Shown: piece after piece, positions 33,184-44,200 of the stretch
Position numbering within the stretch: the stretch's first letter is position 1
Layout of the letters: each line of letters opens with the position of its first letter
Assembly (NCBI GenBank): GCA_022376515.1
Contig: WTXI01000001.1
Location: 992,001-1,056,000 of the forward strand
Direction: 5' to 3'
From: Lactifluus volemus
Lineage: Eukaryota; Basidiomycota; Agaricomycetes; Russulales; Russulaceae
Length of the DNA stretch: 64,000 nucleotides
Notes under the pieces: generated by a model
Databases searched by the model: none
Seen by the model: only the letters and a program-made list of their open reading frames with translations
Told to the model about the DNA's origin: nothing
Program-made: the position numbers and the translations under genes

Positions 33184-35425
33184 GGTAGTGTGCGGAAGAG
33201 GTTGGGGATAATCTCCAGCAGCCTTTAAATGGAGTTGTAGGGAGGGAAACGAGGCGGCGGCGGTGGCGCGGGTTGCGGGGGTTGTAGACCTTCAAATACA
33301 TCGGATTAAATAGCGGCGGCGAACCCGCGGCAGCAACTAGAAAGAACCGAATACGTCCCATTGGGGACCTCACTGCTTGAACGCTTGAACAACGAGCGTT
33401 CTTACGCTGATGGTCCAATATACCTTAGTTCAGCCATGTCACCACGATTTCAAAGGCTCACCCTCTTTGCTTCGGATCACCCGTTCCCTTCCAACTGACT
33501 TGGACATCATCATGATATGGACTTGCTTGACCTCTCTCTGGGAAGCGGAAACCCATTCTTTTGATCTTCCTGACTAGAATTATGCTTTCAGGCCCACAAA
33601 CCCATAAGGAAACACAAGAAACCAATGGCTAGGTGAGCGGCCATCACTAGGTACGGCATCATGATATCAGTGAGAGCCAGAATCATGTCTGCCTCGTTTC
33701 AGCGCAGAACAGCGAGGATTCTCCGTCAATGACAAGGGGATGTTTCAGACTTGAACCACCCTTGTCAAGCATCCCATTTTCCAACTAAAACACCACCACA
33801 GGTGCGATACAACCCCGCGCATTTGCATTTGCCGTCGACTCTCGGCAGCTGCAGCAAACGGCAGAGTCATACCAATTGCCCGCGTACCGAAGTTTGTCAC
33901 AATAACGTAATAGCGACAAGGAAGAACCTTGAAAGGAGCCCATGCCTCATCCACAAAGCTAGGTCTTCCCAGAACTGAAGATTATGCACAAGGTAAAAAC
34001 GCTGGTCTGTGACTGGATCAAGAACTGAGTCCAACGGAGGCCCGACTTTTTGCCATTTTCGGTTATGGAAGCCCTTCAAAGACCAGCTCGAGCTTCGATT
34101 TGCAAGACGGTGTGACAGCACAGAGGAATCTGCACAGCGTTTCTTGAAGGCAGTTAATAGCGTGGATACATCCTGCACTCTGCTCATTGACTTGTTTCCA
34201 CGTCAAGTACCATTGCCGTCTTGTGGACACCCGGGCCTGCTTGTTCGTTTCCGAGCGCCCTTGAAACAGGAGCATAAATCCTATAGCTGTACGACGATAC
34301 ATCCAGATGCCTTCCTGAGATCGAGGAAACGAGCACCCGCCGTTGCATTGTCAAGGGGGAATGCACATGCTACCGTCCATCATGCTGCCTGGAAACTTTC
34401 AAGGCTGAACAGTTGGCAGGAGAAATAGTCGTCTGATAACCCACCTCTCACAAAACTCAAGAGATTGTGCGATAGCAAAGGAAACCATATGTCGCCAGGG
34501 GGAAAGGGGAAACTGACTCCGAAGCTCAAGCTCATTCCCATCAACAGTTGCGCCCGCTCAAAGTTGGGTTAGGGGCTCTCCACTTCCGTCATTTGTTCCT
34601 TCAAGTATTCCCCGTCCTCAGCCTGCCGAACCGCTTGGACTCCGCTTGGTTGTCCCTCATTCGAGTTTTTTTTATACTCCGCGGGCTTTTCTTTTTCACG
34701 CCTCATTATCGTCTTCAAAAATTGTATACCATTTCCGTGGTCTTGATTCACTTGAAGCTAGCCTCTACAGGCCCCCAAGATCGGCAACTAAACTTCTTTC
34801 CTCCCCAAGTCTTCGATACAATATCAAGATCCTTACCGACCAGCTTCTCCAGCCTGATCCGCAGCTCGTACACACAAACCCCAGTTCATGCGCCGTACTC
34901 CTGGTGGAATTGAGGGTCTCGCCCGACGTACTACCCCCACCTTTCCCCCTTTCCCTTCTCACACCCACACGCCCACCCCCTAAAACCCTGTGAATGTGGT
35001 AAGCAGACGCGTAAAATCGTACCCCCCAGATCCCTGCCCACTTTGCATGCCCATCTTGCAGAGCCGTCATCAACCTTGCATGGCGAGCTCACACAAGAGG
35101 TGAGAGGTTTGCTCGATACGGGCTATTACCGGGCATGAGTGGTCACAACTACATGACTGCATGTCCCCGATGTGAGATACTCCGCGACTTAATGCCGTTG
35201 CCTCTATCTGGGGTCATATGAGAGCGAAGAATGTCCTGGATCGGTACCGAACGCATCATGCTAAGTGTCAAGCCCCAACACAAGCGTCCCGCCTGATGAT
35301 GACTATTGCTACAGTGGTGCCGTCTCCGCCTTAGAAGAGGCCAAATAAAGCAGTGCTATTTCCACATAGTCGAGAGGTGTTGGGCAAGTCTATTCTATAC
35401 TCTACTTCGGTGACGAACAAATAGA
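33184..35425. other. 2.2 kb stretch without a convincing gene
   Basis: Contains several open frames up to 139 codons on both strands (for example 34009-34428 + and 33897-34187 -), none with a domain, signal peptide, consistent splice sites or homology I recognise. A minus-strand segment 33745-34190 (FYLVHNLQFWEDLAL, NFGTRAIGMTLPFAAAAES) reads somewhat protein-like and might be remnant exons of a decayed gene. A Pro/Ser-rich plus-strand stretch lies at 34850-34990. No repeats or mobile-element features are seen. Confidence 0.4.
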
Positions 35426-36936
35426 TCATGTAAAAGCTTTCGAGTCTGTCTTCGCATGCTGAACTATAATGCTCTGGGCCCTTTTCTCTGCCCCCTTCTT
35501 TCGAAGGACGTTTTCAATGAAATATTCACCCGCCTGGGGGAAGGATTCGATAAATATACCCACTGCAGCAACAGAACACAAAAACACTGACCTTGTAGCT
35601 GCTGCGAACTAGGGGCCCGCTGGCCACATATAAAAAGCCCATGTCTTGCGCGGTTTGCTTCCAATGATCGAATTCTGTCGGCTCCACATAGCGATCCACT
35701 TTCATGTGTTTTTTTGTGGGCCGCATATATTGGCCGAAAGTGACGACGTCAACATCAACCTTGCGAAGCTCTGTCGGTTAACCAGTGGTGTTTGATCGCA
35801 CGGTGCAACGTGGAATGGGAAATCGACTGACCTCTGAGAGCATCCTTCACTTGATCTTCAGTCTCTCCGACTCCAAGCATTATACTTGTCTTGGTAACGC
35901 GTACCCCGTCTTGTTTGGCACGCGCCAGGACGGTAAGACTCTGCCGGAAAGTCGCGCGGCGGTCACGGACGAAAGGAGTAAGGGCTTCAACGGTCTCGAC
36001 ATTGTGGGCATAAACGTCCAAGCCGGACTTCGCCACCACGGATACGTGATCCAAGTTACCAGCCATATCTCCTGTCAACGCTTCTACCAGAATGTGCGGG
36101 GCCCTGAATTGAGTTCGGGGCGGATGAGAAATCGGTACTCGTAGGGAGACGTGCTGCGTACTTCTGTTTAATTCTTCGGATCGTTTCCGCAAAGTGGTGT
36201 GCTCCAGAATCAGCTAGATCTTTTCAGTGTCCAGTAAGCCTCGTGAAAAACATGAAAAGCGAGCTTGAATACATACCATCGCGGTCGACACTCGTGAGGA
36301 CAATGTAGCCTAGACCCCACCGGCTGATCGCCTCAGCGGTATTCTCCGGTTCGTGCGGGTCCAAGGGTGGCGGGTTCTTAGACGTCTTGACAGAACAAAA
36401 ACGACATCCTCGTGTACACGTATCGCCCATGAGCTGTTTGACCATTCGATCACCTGCTGCGGGAAGATAATGGGTCAACCATACCATGATAGTAGCGGTC
36501 GCTGCACGCTTGCTGTCTTCCAAGGTCGCACCGTCCTTTCCACCCCAACAATCCCCGATATTCGGACAACGCGCCTCCTCGCACACCGTATGCAACCCCA
36601 GCCCTCTGAGATCCTTCTTAATTTTGTTGAAAGATGCACCAGTCGGTATGGACGTCTTGAGGTAGGAAGGGAGACGAGGGCTAGAGCATACAAGAATCAG
36701 GCCGTATCGTGTCCGTTTGTGAATAATGCCACATACGTGTTTGTATTCCCCAGCACGACCCGCTCTGAAACATTGCCAGATATGAAGTCATCCAGGGAAG
36801 GTCCCTCTGTCAATGTCTCGGTGAAACTAGGTCTGTTCAAGGTAGACGGTCTAGAGGCTGCAGGAGTAGCCAGAGAGCGCGCATTCCTTGATACAGAGAT
36901 GCGCGCAACGCGTGAATGCTTGAGAATAGTTGACAT
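35426..36936 (-). CDS. LIP5: Lipoyl synthase (mitochondrial, radical SAM)
   Basis: Inserts two sulphurs into octanoyl-protein to make lipoate for PDH, KGDH and the glycine cleavage system. Complement exons 36737-36936, 36485-36680, 36277-36433, 36162-36219, 35832-36103, 35592-35770 and 35426-35533 total 1170 nt and 389 residues, all phases correct. A Ser/Arg-rich presequence ([20 protein letters not shown]) suits mitochondrial import. Both [4Fe-4S] sites are visible: the auxiliary cluster [12 protein letters not shown] and the radical-[13 protein letters not shown], plus the C-terminal RSSYK Ser ligand. Further family blocks are [40 protein letters not shown] and [15 protein letters not shown]. 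No frame break. It supplies cofactor to the E2 protein encoded by LAT1 9 kb away. Confidence 0.96.
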
Positions 36937-37515
36937 TGTGGATTCGAGAACTGTAGCACGCGTGACTTGGGTGGACCAAGGGAGGTCGGCTCGACCGGCC
37001 CGCTACTCCTCTCCTAACCATGAGTACGCTGTCTCGACGAGAAGAGGAAACACTTTTGAAAACGACGAAGGCTCATGCCCTCAAGGAATGTGACTCGTCG
37101 GTCAAAGGTGCGCTTACATTAATGTGTTTTATTCCTAAAGTTTAGCTTTCATTTAGCATTTGCCGATTGCGCTGCAGGACGCACCGTTTCAGTTGCCTGG
37201 GCCTGTAGGGAGAAATTCAGGGCAGTGCAGGAATGCATGTACCAGTTGTAGGTACTTTCTCACTCATATCAGTCCACTATGTTACATTTAATCACGTACT
37301 TCAAGTACGCGACCAGAGAGCATGCAGTTGGTACGAGATGAATACCTGCGACTACGCAATGAACAGCAAGAACAACTACCATCATAGTGTCTGAGTACAA
37401 CACTACCTGAACTTCAAGTATGTCTGTCCGATCTCGGATTTCGAATAATACCGAATATGTAGTTTTAACTATATTAATACTTAGGAGTAGAACAGGTTGA
37501 TAATCGAGACAACAA
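36937..37515. other. Tandem intergenic region between PEX11 and LIP5
   Basis: About 580 bp between the PEX11 stop and the LIP5 start on the minus strand. It should contain the LIP5 promoter and PEX11 3' flank. An AT-rich segment lies at 37430-37500. No gene or repeat is seen. Confidence 0.45.
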
Positions 37516-38591
37516 CTACTTCTTCGCATTTACCGCCAGCCACTGAGTCTGAAGCGCCAAGACGGAAGTGACAACGCTGGGCGAAACGTACATCAGAAGC
37601 TTTTTTAAAAGACGACGAGACAGGTAGATATTACCCGAATATGCCGAGGATGCCATCATTGAGGTTCACCAGACCAAGGTTGGACGCAGGGAGCCATACG
37701 TCGAGTATGTCAATCATAAATTGGTGACGTGTAGCCGCACGCATGCTGTGCAACGTCGTGTTATAGAAGTATGCACGCGAGAAAAAAAGCACTCACGTGC
37801 ATAGCGTTCGAAGTTGGGACTTGCGTGCATTGTCCTCACCCACAGTCTTCTCGTCCAGGCCCTTGAGTTCGCGCGTCTCTTTAGTCAAGCGGCCAGTCTA
37901 AGCCGAGGGATGAATTGGTACCTCGACAGAAGGTGTGAAGCGTGCATCAGACTCACCTTGAAAGCAGCATGGGTGATACTGAACAGAATGGCGGCCAACC
38001 AGAAACGATTTGCAATTTTTTGGACCTTCTGGGATGTTTCTGGTTTCAGGGTGATGAACCTGACAGTGTTGGCCTGGGTATCGCACTCGTCATGGTAGTC
38101 GTATGTGAGTATGGTCTGTACAAACCCAGCTGACGGCGTCATAGGTTAAGTATCCAAAGTATCCGAGCTGCCGTGCAATGGTCGCAAGCTGCTCCTTGAC
38201 ATCGCCTGTAGTTTGTGCGGCACGGAGTGCGGCCTGTAGGTGCTCCAATGGTTTCCCGAGGCGCAGCACTTGAAAAAGGTGTATATTTCATCGTCAAGAT
38301 TTCATGGGAAAGGGGGGCATACGTTTACGAGCAATAGCTAGGTGGCCTTTCAGGGCATTCCAGCGAATGGCCTCGAGCTTTTTGCCCCTCGAAATAAGGT
38401 ACCATTCAAAGAAGCGTGCAAAGTACTGCGTCGCTCTGTATACCTACCAGCATTATATAGCAGTGAGTAGCGAAAGTGCTTCTTGGAGCGCGTTAACTCC
38501 GAACCTTGTCCCGACCCACAGTTGTATTGAGTACAGTGAGAGTTGCGCTAGCAGTTGGGTGAAGGATGACTTGGGAAGCGACGTTAGACAT
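37516..38591 (-). CDS. PEX11: Peroxisomal membrane protein PEX11
   Basis: Peroxisome proliferation factor that elongates and divides peroxisomes. It starts at 38591 (MSNVASQVILHPTASATL). Exons joined by canonical introns give GRDKVYRATQYFARFFEWYL, AIRWNALKGHLAIARKLLRL, GKPLEHLQAALRA, YFGYLTYDAVVWANTVRFI, KIANRFWLAAILFSITHAAF, RHQFMIDILDVWLPASNLGL and a final helix near LALQTQWLAVNAKK with stop 37516-37518. The N-terminal amphipathic segment and the paired hydrophobic stretches match the family. All junctions I checked are in phase, with no frame break. Divergent from the fumarase gene with 205 bp between starts. Confidence 0.92.
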
Positions 38592-38796
38592 CGCAGAATG
38601 TGTGTGTCGTAGCCTACCGTCAGGTTAGTGAGTCTGGTGATAAAAATCACATGAGTTAATGAATTATTATTGTTACTTTACTATAAGGGGAAATAGGCAG
38701 AAAGTGGCCAACCAATTCGTGACACCTACGACTTGGATTGCCTGCCTGTTTTGTTCTGTTGTCACACATTTCTCTCTCTTTGCTCTCGATACAGAC

Positions 38797-40925
38797 ATGT
38801 CTAGCCTTCGGATACCCCGTCTGGTCAGTTTTTTTTCCCCATGTTTTTTATACATGTGATTGCATCTGCCGTCCCGGTTCTAGCCGCCACGCATATATTC
38901 TCGACGACCGCAAGGAGCACTGTCACAACCGTACCAGAGATTATTTGCCACCACTACCCCAACCATGGTATGATACTTAGTGTAGCTGATTATTAGCCTT
39001 TTTTCAGTGATAATACACCAAAGTCATCCCCAGCGTTTCGAACAGAGAGAGACACGTTTGGCGAATTGCAGGTTCCCGCCGACCGTTATTGGGGTGCGCA
39101 AACCCAAAGGTAGGATCAGTATCACCTTGTCCCGCATACATTCATAGTGGTGTGTAGGTCGTTGCAGAATTTTGACATTGGGGGGCCAACGGAACGTCTT
39201 CCTCCTCCGCTCATCAAGGCATTTGGCGTCTTGAAAAAGGCAGCGTCTATTGTCAATGTGACTTATGGGCTGGACTCTGAGATCGGAAAAGCCATCCAAC
39301 ATGCAGCGGATGATGTGCGCCTATTTCACCCATGAACGTTGCGACTCACTAATGCGGCATGGAAGGTAATATCCGGCAAGTTGATTGACCACTTCCCACT
39401 CGTTGTATTTCAAACCGGTTCGGGTACCCAAAGTAACATGAACGTCAACGAGGTATGTCCTAATTTTTCGGATCATTTAGGAAAGTTTTTCATTCAGAGT
39501 GTCATCACACAGGTCATTTCAAACCGTGCTATTGAGACCCTCGGGGGCAAACTGGGTTCAAAGACCCCCGTGCATCCCAATGACCACGTCAACATGAGCC
39601 AGAGCAGTAATGATACGTGAGTACCGCTTCATTTGTCAGAGAGAAGAAAGCGAACTCATTATCATTGCGAAGATTCCCAACAGCCATGCATGTTGCGGCA
39701 GTCACCGAGCTTACTAATAACTTGCTTCCTGCTCTAGAGGCATTACGCGCCGCTCTTGAAGAGAAGGCCAAGTCATTCGAGCACATCATCAAGATCGGCC
39801 GAACGCACTTGCAGGCGAGCCAAGAGGAAACTTGAACCCTGATCTGGCAATTCCTGACGTCATTTGAATGCAGGATGCGACGCCTCTTACCTTGGGACAG
39901 GAGTTCAGCGGCTACGTCCAACAGGTTGCTAATGGGATTGAGAGAGTCAAGGACGTTATTCCCCGCCTGAGCTTGTTAGCTCAGGGTGGCACAGCAGTTG
40001 GTACCGTGCGTGATGCTCATATGCAGGTTTGATCATCTCTGACGCGATGTCCAGGGCCTAAACACAAAAAAAGGGTTTGATGTGAAAGTTGCCGAAGAAA
40101 TATCTAAGATTACAGGTATCACTTTCAAGACTGCTCCAAATAAGGTACTCCAGCGCGCGATCTCATTTTCCTGTTTTGACTGTTGTTGATATTTTGTCTG
40201 AATAGTTTGAAGCGCTTGCTGCGCACGATGCGCTTGTGGAAGCTCACGGGGCACTCAATGTCGTCGCTTGTTCGCTGATGAAGATCGCAAACGACATTCG
40301 TTACTTGGGTTCTGGCCCTCGCTGTGGTCTCGGGGAACTCAGTCTTCCTGAGAACGAACCTGGGAGTAGTATCATGCCCGGCAAGGTGAACCCGACACAA
40401 TGTGAAGCCTTGACGATGGTGGCAGCACAAGTAATCGGTAACCAAACTGTCGTCAGCGTTGCTGGATCCAACGGCCAGTTCGAGGTGAGGGCTAGTGGGT
40501 GTACCGTTGGGCTGTCTAATTTTTATCCGTCTGTAGTTGAACGTATTCAAACCAGTGATCATTAAGAACGTTCTGCAAAGCATTCGGCTCCTGGCAGATG
40601 GTTGTCGGTCATTCAGGAATAACTGCGTCGTGGGGATTGTGGCCAACGAGAAGCGGATTAACACGCTATTAAACGAATCGCTTATGCTAGCCACAATCCT
40701 GAACAGTCACCTTGGCTACGACAGTAAGGGATATGATGACTGATGGGGATACCTATTTTACTGATGACCGGTTGATGGAATGTAGATGTTGCCAAGTGCG
40801 CGAAAAAGGCGCACAAAGAGGGGACGACGTTAAAGGAGGCGACGATGACATTGGGATTTTTAACGGGGGAAGAGTTTGATAGAAAAGTTAGACCAGAGTT
40901 GATGCTGTACCCTGATGAGGAATGA
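38797..40925 (+). CDS. FUM1: Fumarate hydratase (class II fumarase)
   Basis: Homotetrameric TCA-cycle enzyme hydrating fumarate to malate. It starts at 38797 (MSSLRIPRL). Exon 2 continues a Ser/Thr/Arg-rich presequence, so mitochondrial import is likely. Family blocks are [68 protein letters not shown], the catalytic loop [16 protein letters not shown] and [19 protein letters not shown]. About ten short introns are present. One, at 39815-39873, has a GC donor (CAG then GCGAGC). All phases agree and no homopolymer break is needed, ending at TGA 40923-40925. Possible dual cytosolic targeting is not visible in the sequence. Confidence 0.95.
39815..39873 (+). other. GC-AG intron in FUM1
   Basis: 59 nt intron with donor CAG|GCGAGC and acceptor TGCAG. 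It joins THLQ to DATPLTL, a site fixed by fumarase conservation, so the boundary is well supported. Confidence 0.8.
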
Positions 40926-41293
40926 GTGGGGGTAGTGAACGTGGCTAAAACCGAAAGAGGATCGAGGAATGACGAGAAAGGCAATTACCCAGTTTGCGAT
41001 GAGACCTTACCTGACCTGAACTGAATGTTAACAAAACGGCGACTCCGCGTCAAAGGCCCCATTGGGCCCCCTCACTCTGCATAGCCGTACCCGTCACCTT
41101 TTTACTTACTCCCTTTCATCTCTCCCTCTCCCTCTTCCCTTCCTCACCATACTCGTACTTGCCTTTTTCAGTATCCTCACTTCACCCTTAATTCCTATCC
41201 ACCAATCTTTTGCCATTGCTCTATTGGCATACAACCCTCCCACGAGGCCAGCCAGATAGCCCCGCCCTCCCCCTTTTCTTTCCTCCCTCACCA

Positions 41294-44200
41294 ATGTCAC
41301 TTAAGAGGATCCTCAATGATCATCCCGCTCCGTCACCCGTTCCGTCCGTCCCCCCACCGCCTAATAATCTAATTTCCCCCCGTCACGAACGCTCTCCTTC
41401 CCCAACTTTCCCCCAACGTTCCCAGACCCCAAACTCCCGTCAAGCACTGTCTAGCCCCACTTTTGAACGACGCGCTGGAGATTTTTCCTCGCGATCAGGC
41501 GCCCACCAGGACGCCAGCACTTGGGAACCTGATCCACGCGAATGGAGGCAGCCTTCCCGTGCACAGAATGGCAATACAGAACTCCACCGTGAGGTCTCCC
41601 CTTCGTCTGTGCAGGAGTATCAGTACGGAAAGAACGAGGAGCCAAATGCAGTGCACAAGAAGAGAAAGAGGACGGCTGACGACGATGGCGACTATCGTCC
41701 GCCAACGACTCGACGAGTAAGTCAACACGCTCTCTCTCCTTTGGTGTATTAGCCACTAATACCATTCTTAAGCACGCTTCACGCCGACAACCACCCCGAG
41801 GAAGACATGTCCGTCCGTCGCCACCTCCGGACACTTCAGAACCTGAGGCCGCGGGAACGTCAGTGCTGCGCGAGCCCACTGAGGGCGAATTGCGGCTGGC
41901 TTCATCCGATCTGAGTGACTGCGAGGATATCTGGTACACAGAAATTGGCTACTACACGCTGGAAACACGGAGGCGCAGGAGGATGGTCGAGGAGTTCTTT
42001 GAAAATAAGCTTGCCGTGCGTTCTTCTTTCTTGTTCGTCTCTCAAAGTAATGACATTTTCTCAGGAATCCAACATCGCACTCATGAGTGCTCTATCTACC
42101 CGGTACGCCGATGTTCTGAAGAGGATCCCCGTATATGTCCCACCTCCTGTGTGTGAACCTCAATCCCAGAGCGTAGACGACGAGTTGCTTTCTACAATAC
42201 GACAAGCTTCGCCTGGACACGACTTTCGCGATGCTGACGACTCGCCTGCTACCCAACGATTTGACGCACAAGAAAATGGTGCTGAAGATGCCGCCCGAGA
42301 GCTGGAAGAGTCTGTTCTTGGCCCTTCCACTCCTTCAAAAGGGAAAAGGAAGAATGTGGAATCCAAGAAGCAATCTTTTGCCTCGGATGCCAGCAGCAGC
42401 GACTTGGACGTTCCCATTGCGAGAGATCATGGCCGCGCAAATAAAAGGCGAAAGCTCGGAAAGGACTCCGATATTACTGCCGACCTCGAGCGCTCCATTG
42501 CTGAAGACCAGCGCTCCGTTGCATCTGCACAAGATGCACAAAAGCCCACGCCGAGTACAAAAGCAAAGAGTAAAGGCAAGGGTAAGCTGGGCATCCGGGA
42601 GCACAGCGTTGATAGTGTGTCTGCGACTCCGAAGACCTCTCGTAAACGACCCGGCGTACGACGGAAATTGGACGCGATAGCACCACAGACTCTAGAAACA
42701 CTAGGACTTGGATCGGCCCCGCCGTCTATTGCCGGGGATCTTACACCTGGAGGTTCGCGCCCGCCGTCCCCTACGCTCACAGCAACATCTGCTACAGTTT
42801 TTGAGATGGATATGGTCATCCCGCCATTGAAAAAAGCCAAAAAGGTTGATGATGCAACTATGTTGAAACGTATCAAGGCACTAGAAGAGACCCAGCGAAA
42901 AGTTTGGAAGAACATTGCGCGCAAAGAGATTCCAAAGGCAGGTTCCTTGGCTTGAATTCGTCACTCCTTACTGAAACAACGCTTGCCAGGTGTATAAATA
43001 CTGCGCGATGGGCCATCAACAACGTCAAGCTCAGTGCAAGCGCGTCGCCACTCTCGCATCCCTACAGGCTCGCAGACCATACAACCGTACTCCCAAGGCG
43101 ACGAAAGATGTGCAGGCGAAAAGCAAGCGTCTTATGCGTGAGATGCTTGTGTTCTGGAAGAAAAATGAGAAGGAAGAACGTGACGTGCGCAAGCGTGAGA
43201 ACAAGGAAGCCGCAGACCGCGCAAAGGTCGAAGAGGAGAAGCGAGAAGCTGCACGGCAGGCTCGCAAGCTTGAGTTCCTCATCAGCCAGACAGAGTTGTA
43301 CAGTCACTTCGTTGGCAACAAACTCAAGAGTGAGCATCGTACAGCCCCCCCCCCCCCGCTTGTTTCCATCTGAACTTATAACTTTGAATTTGAATAGCGG
43401 CAGAGATACAGGGTGAAACCCTCGAGCTGATGCCCCTATGGGTGCTGACTTCGAGGATAATGATTCGGCTGTGTTGGCCGAAATTGATTTCGATGATGGT
43501 ACGTGGGTCGATGGACTTCGAAAACAAACTTCTGATAATTCGTTGCAGCGGACCACACCAATCTTCATAGGCACGCACGTCACAATGCACAAGAAGCTGT
43601 CATGCTCGCAAAAAAGCGCGTACAGGCATTCGACGCCCAAGTGGCCCTCGAGCGGAAGACAAGTCAAGCCTTGAAGTTAGCGAAAAGTCAAGCCCATGTC
43701 AGAGATGATGAGGACGAACAAAAGCAGTCGACGACCACGCCTCTGGTGGACCGTAAGCAGCCCCCTTATTTGTTGTGTTCGTTCTTTATTAACACTACTG
43801 TAGTGGACTCGGATGAACTGAATTTCCAAAATCCGACTTCGCTCAGCGGGCCTTTGACTATCGCGCAGCCCCGTATGCTGATGGCCCAGCTGAAAGAATA
43901 CCAACTCAAAGGTCTCAACTGGCTAGCTACTCTGTACGACCAGGGTATCAACGGTATCCTAGCCGACGAGATGGGTCTTGGAAAGGCATGTCTAATACCG
44001 CTATTATAAAGTCACCATTTCTGACGTTTTTTTACTTGAAGACGGTCCAATCTATCTCTTTGTTGGCTTACCTTGCGGAAACTCACGAGATTTGGGGTCC
44101 TTTCTTGGTCGTTGCGCCTGCGTCGACACTTCATAACTGGCAGCAAGAACTTACGCGGTTTGTTCCCAAACTAAAGGCTTTGCCTTATTGGGGTAATGTG

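Noticed and set aside
34548..34913. 121-codon plus-strand frame with hydrophobic stretches
   Set aside because: No consistent continuation, start context or homology; AT/CT-rich low-complexity sequence produces such frames by chance.
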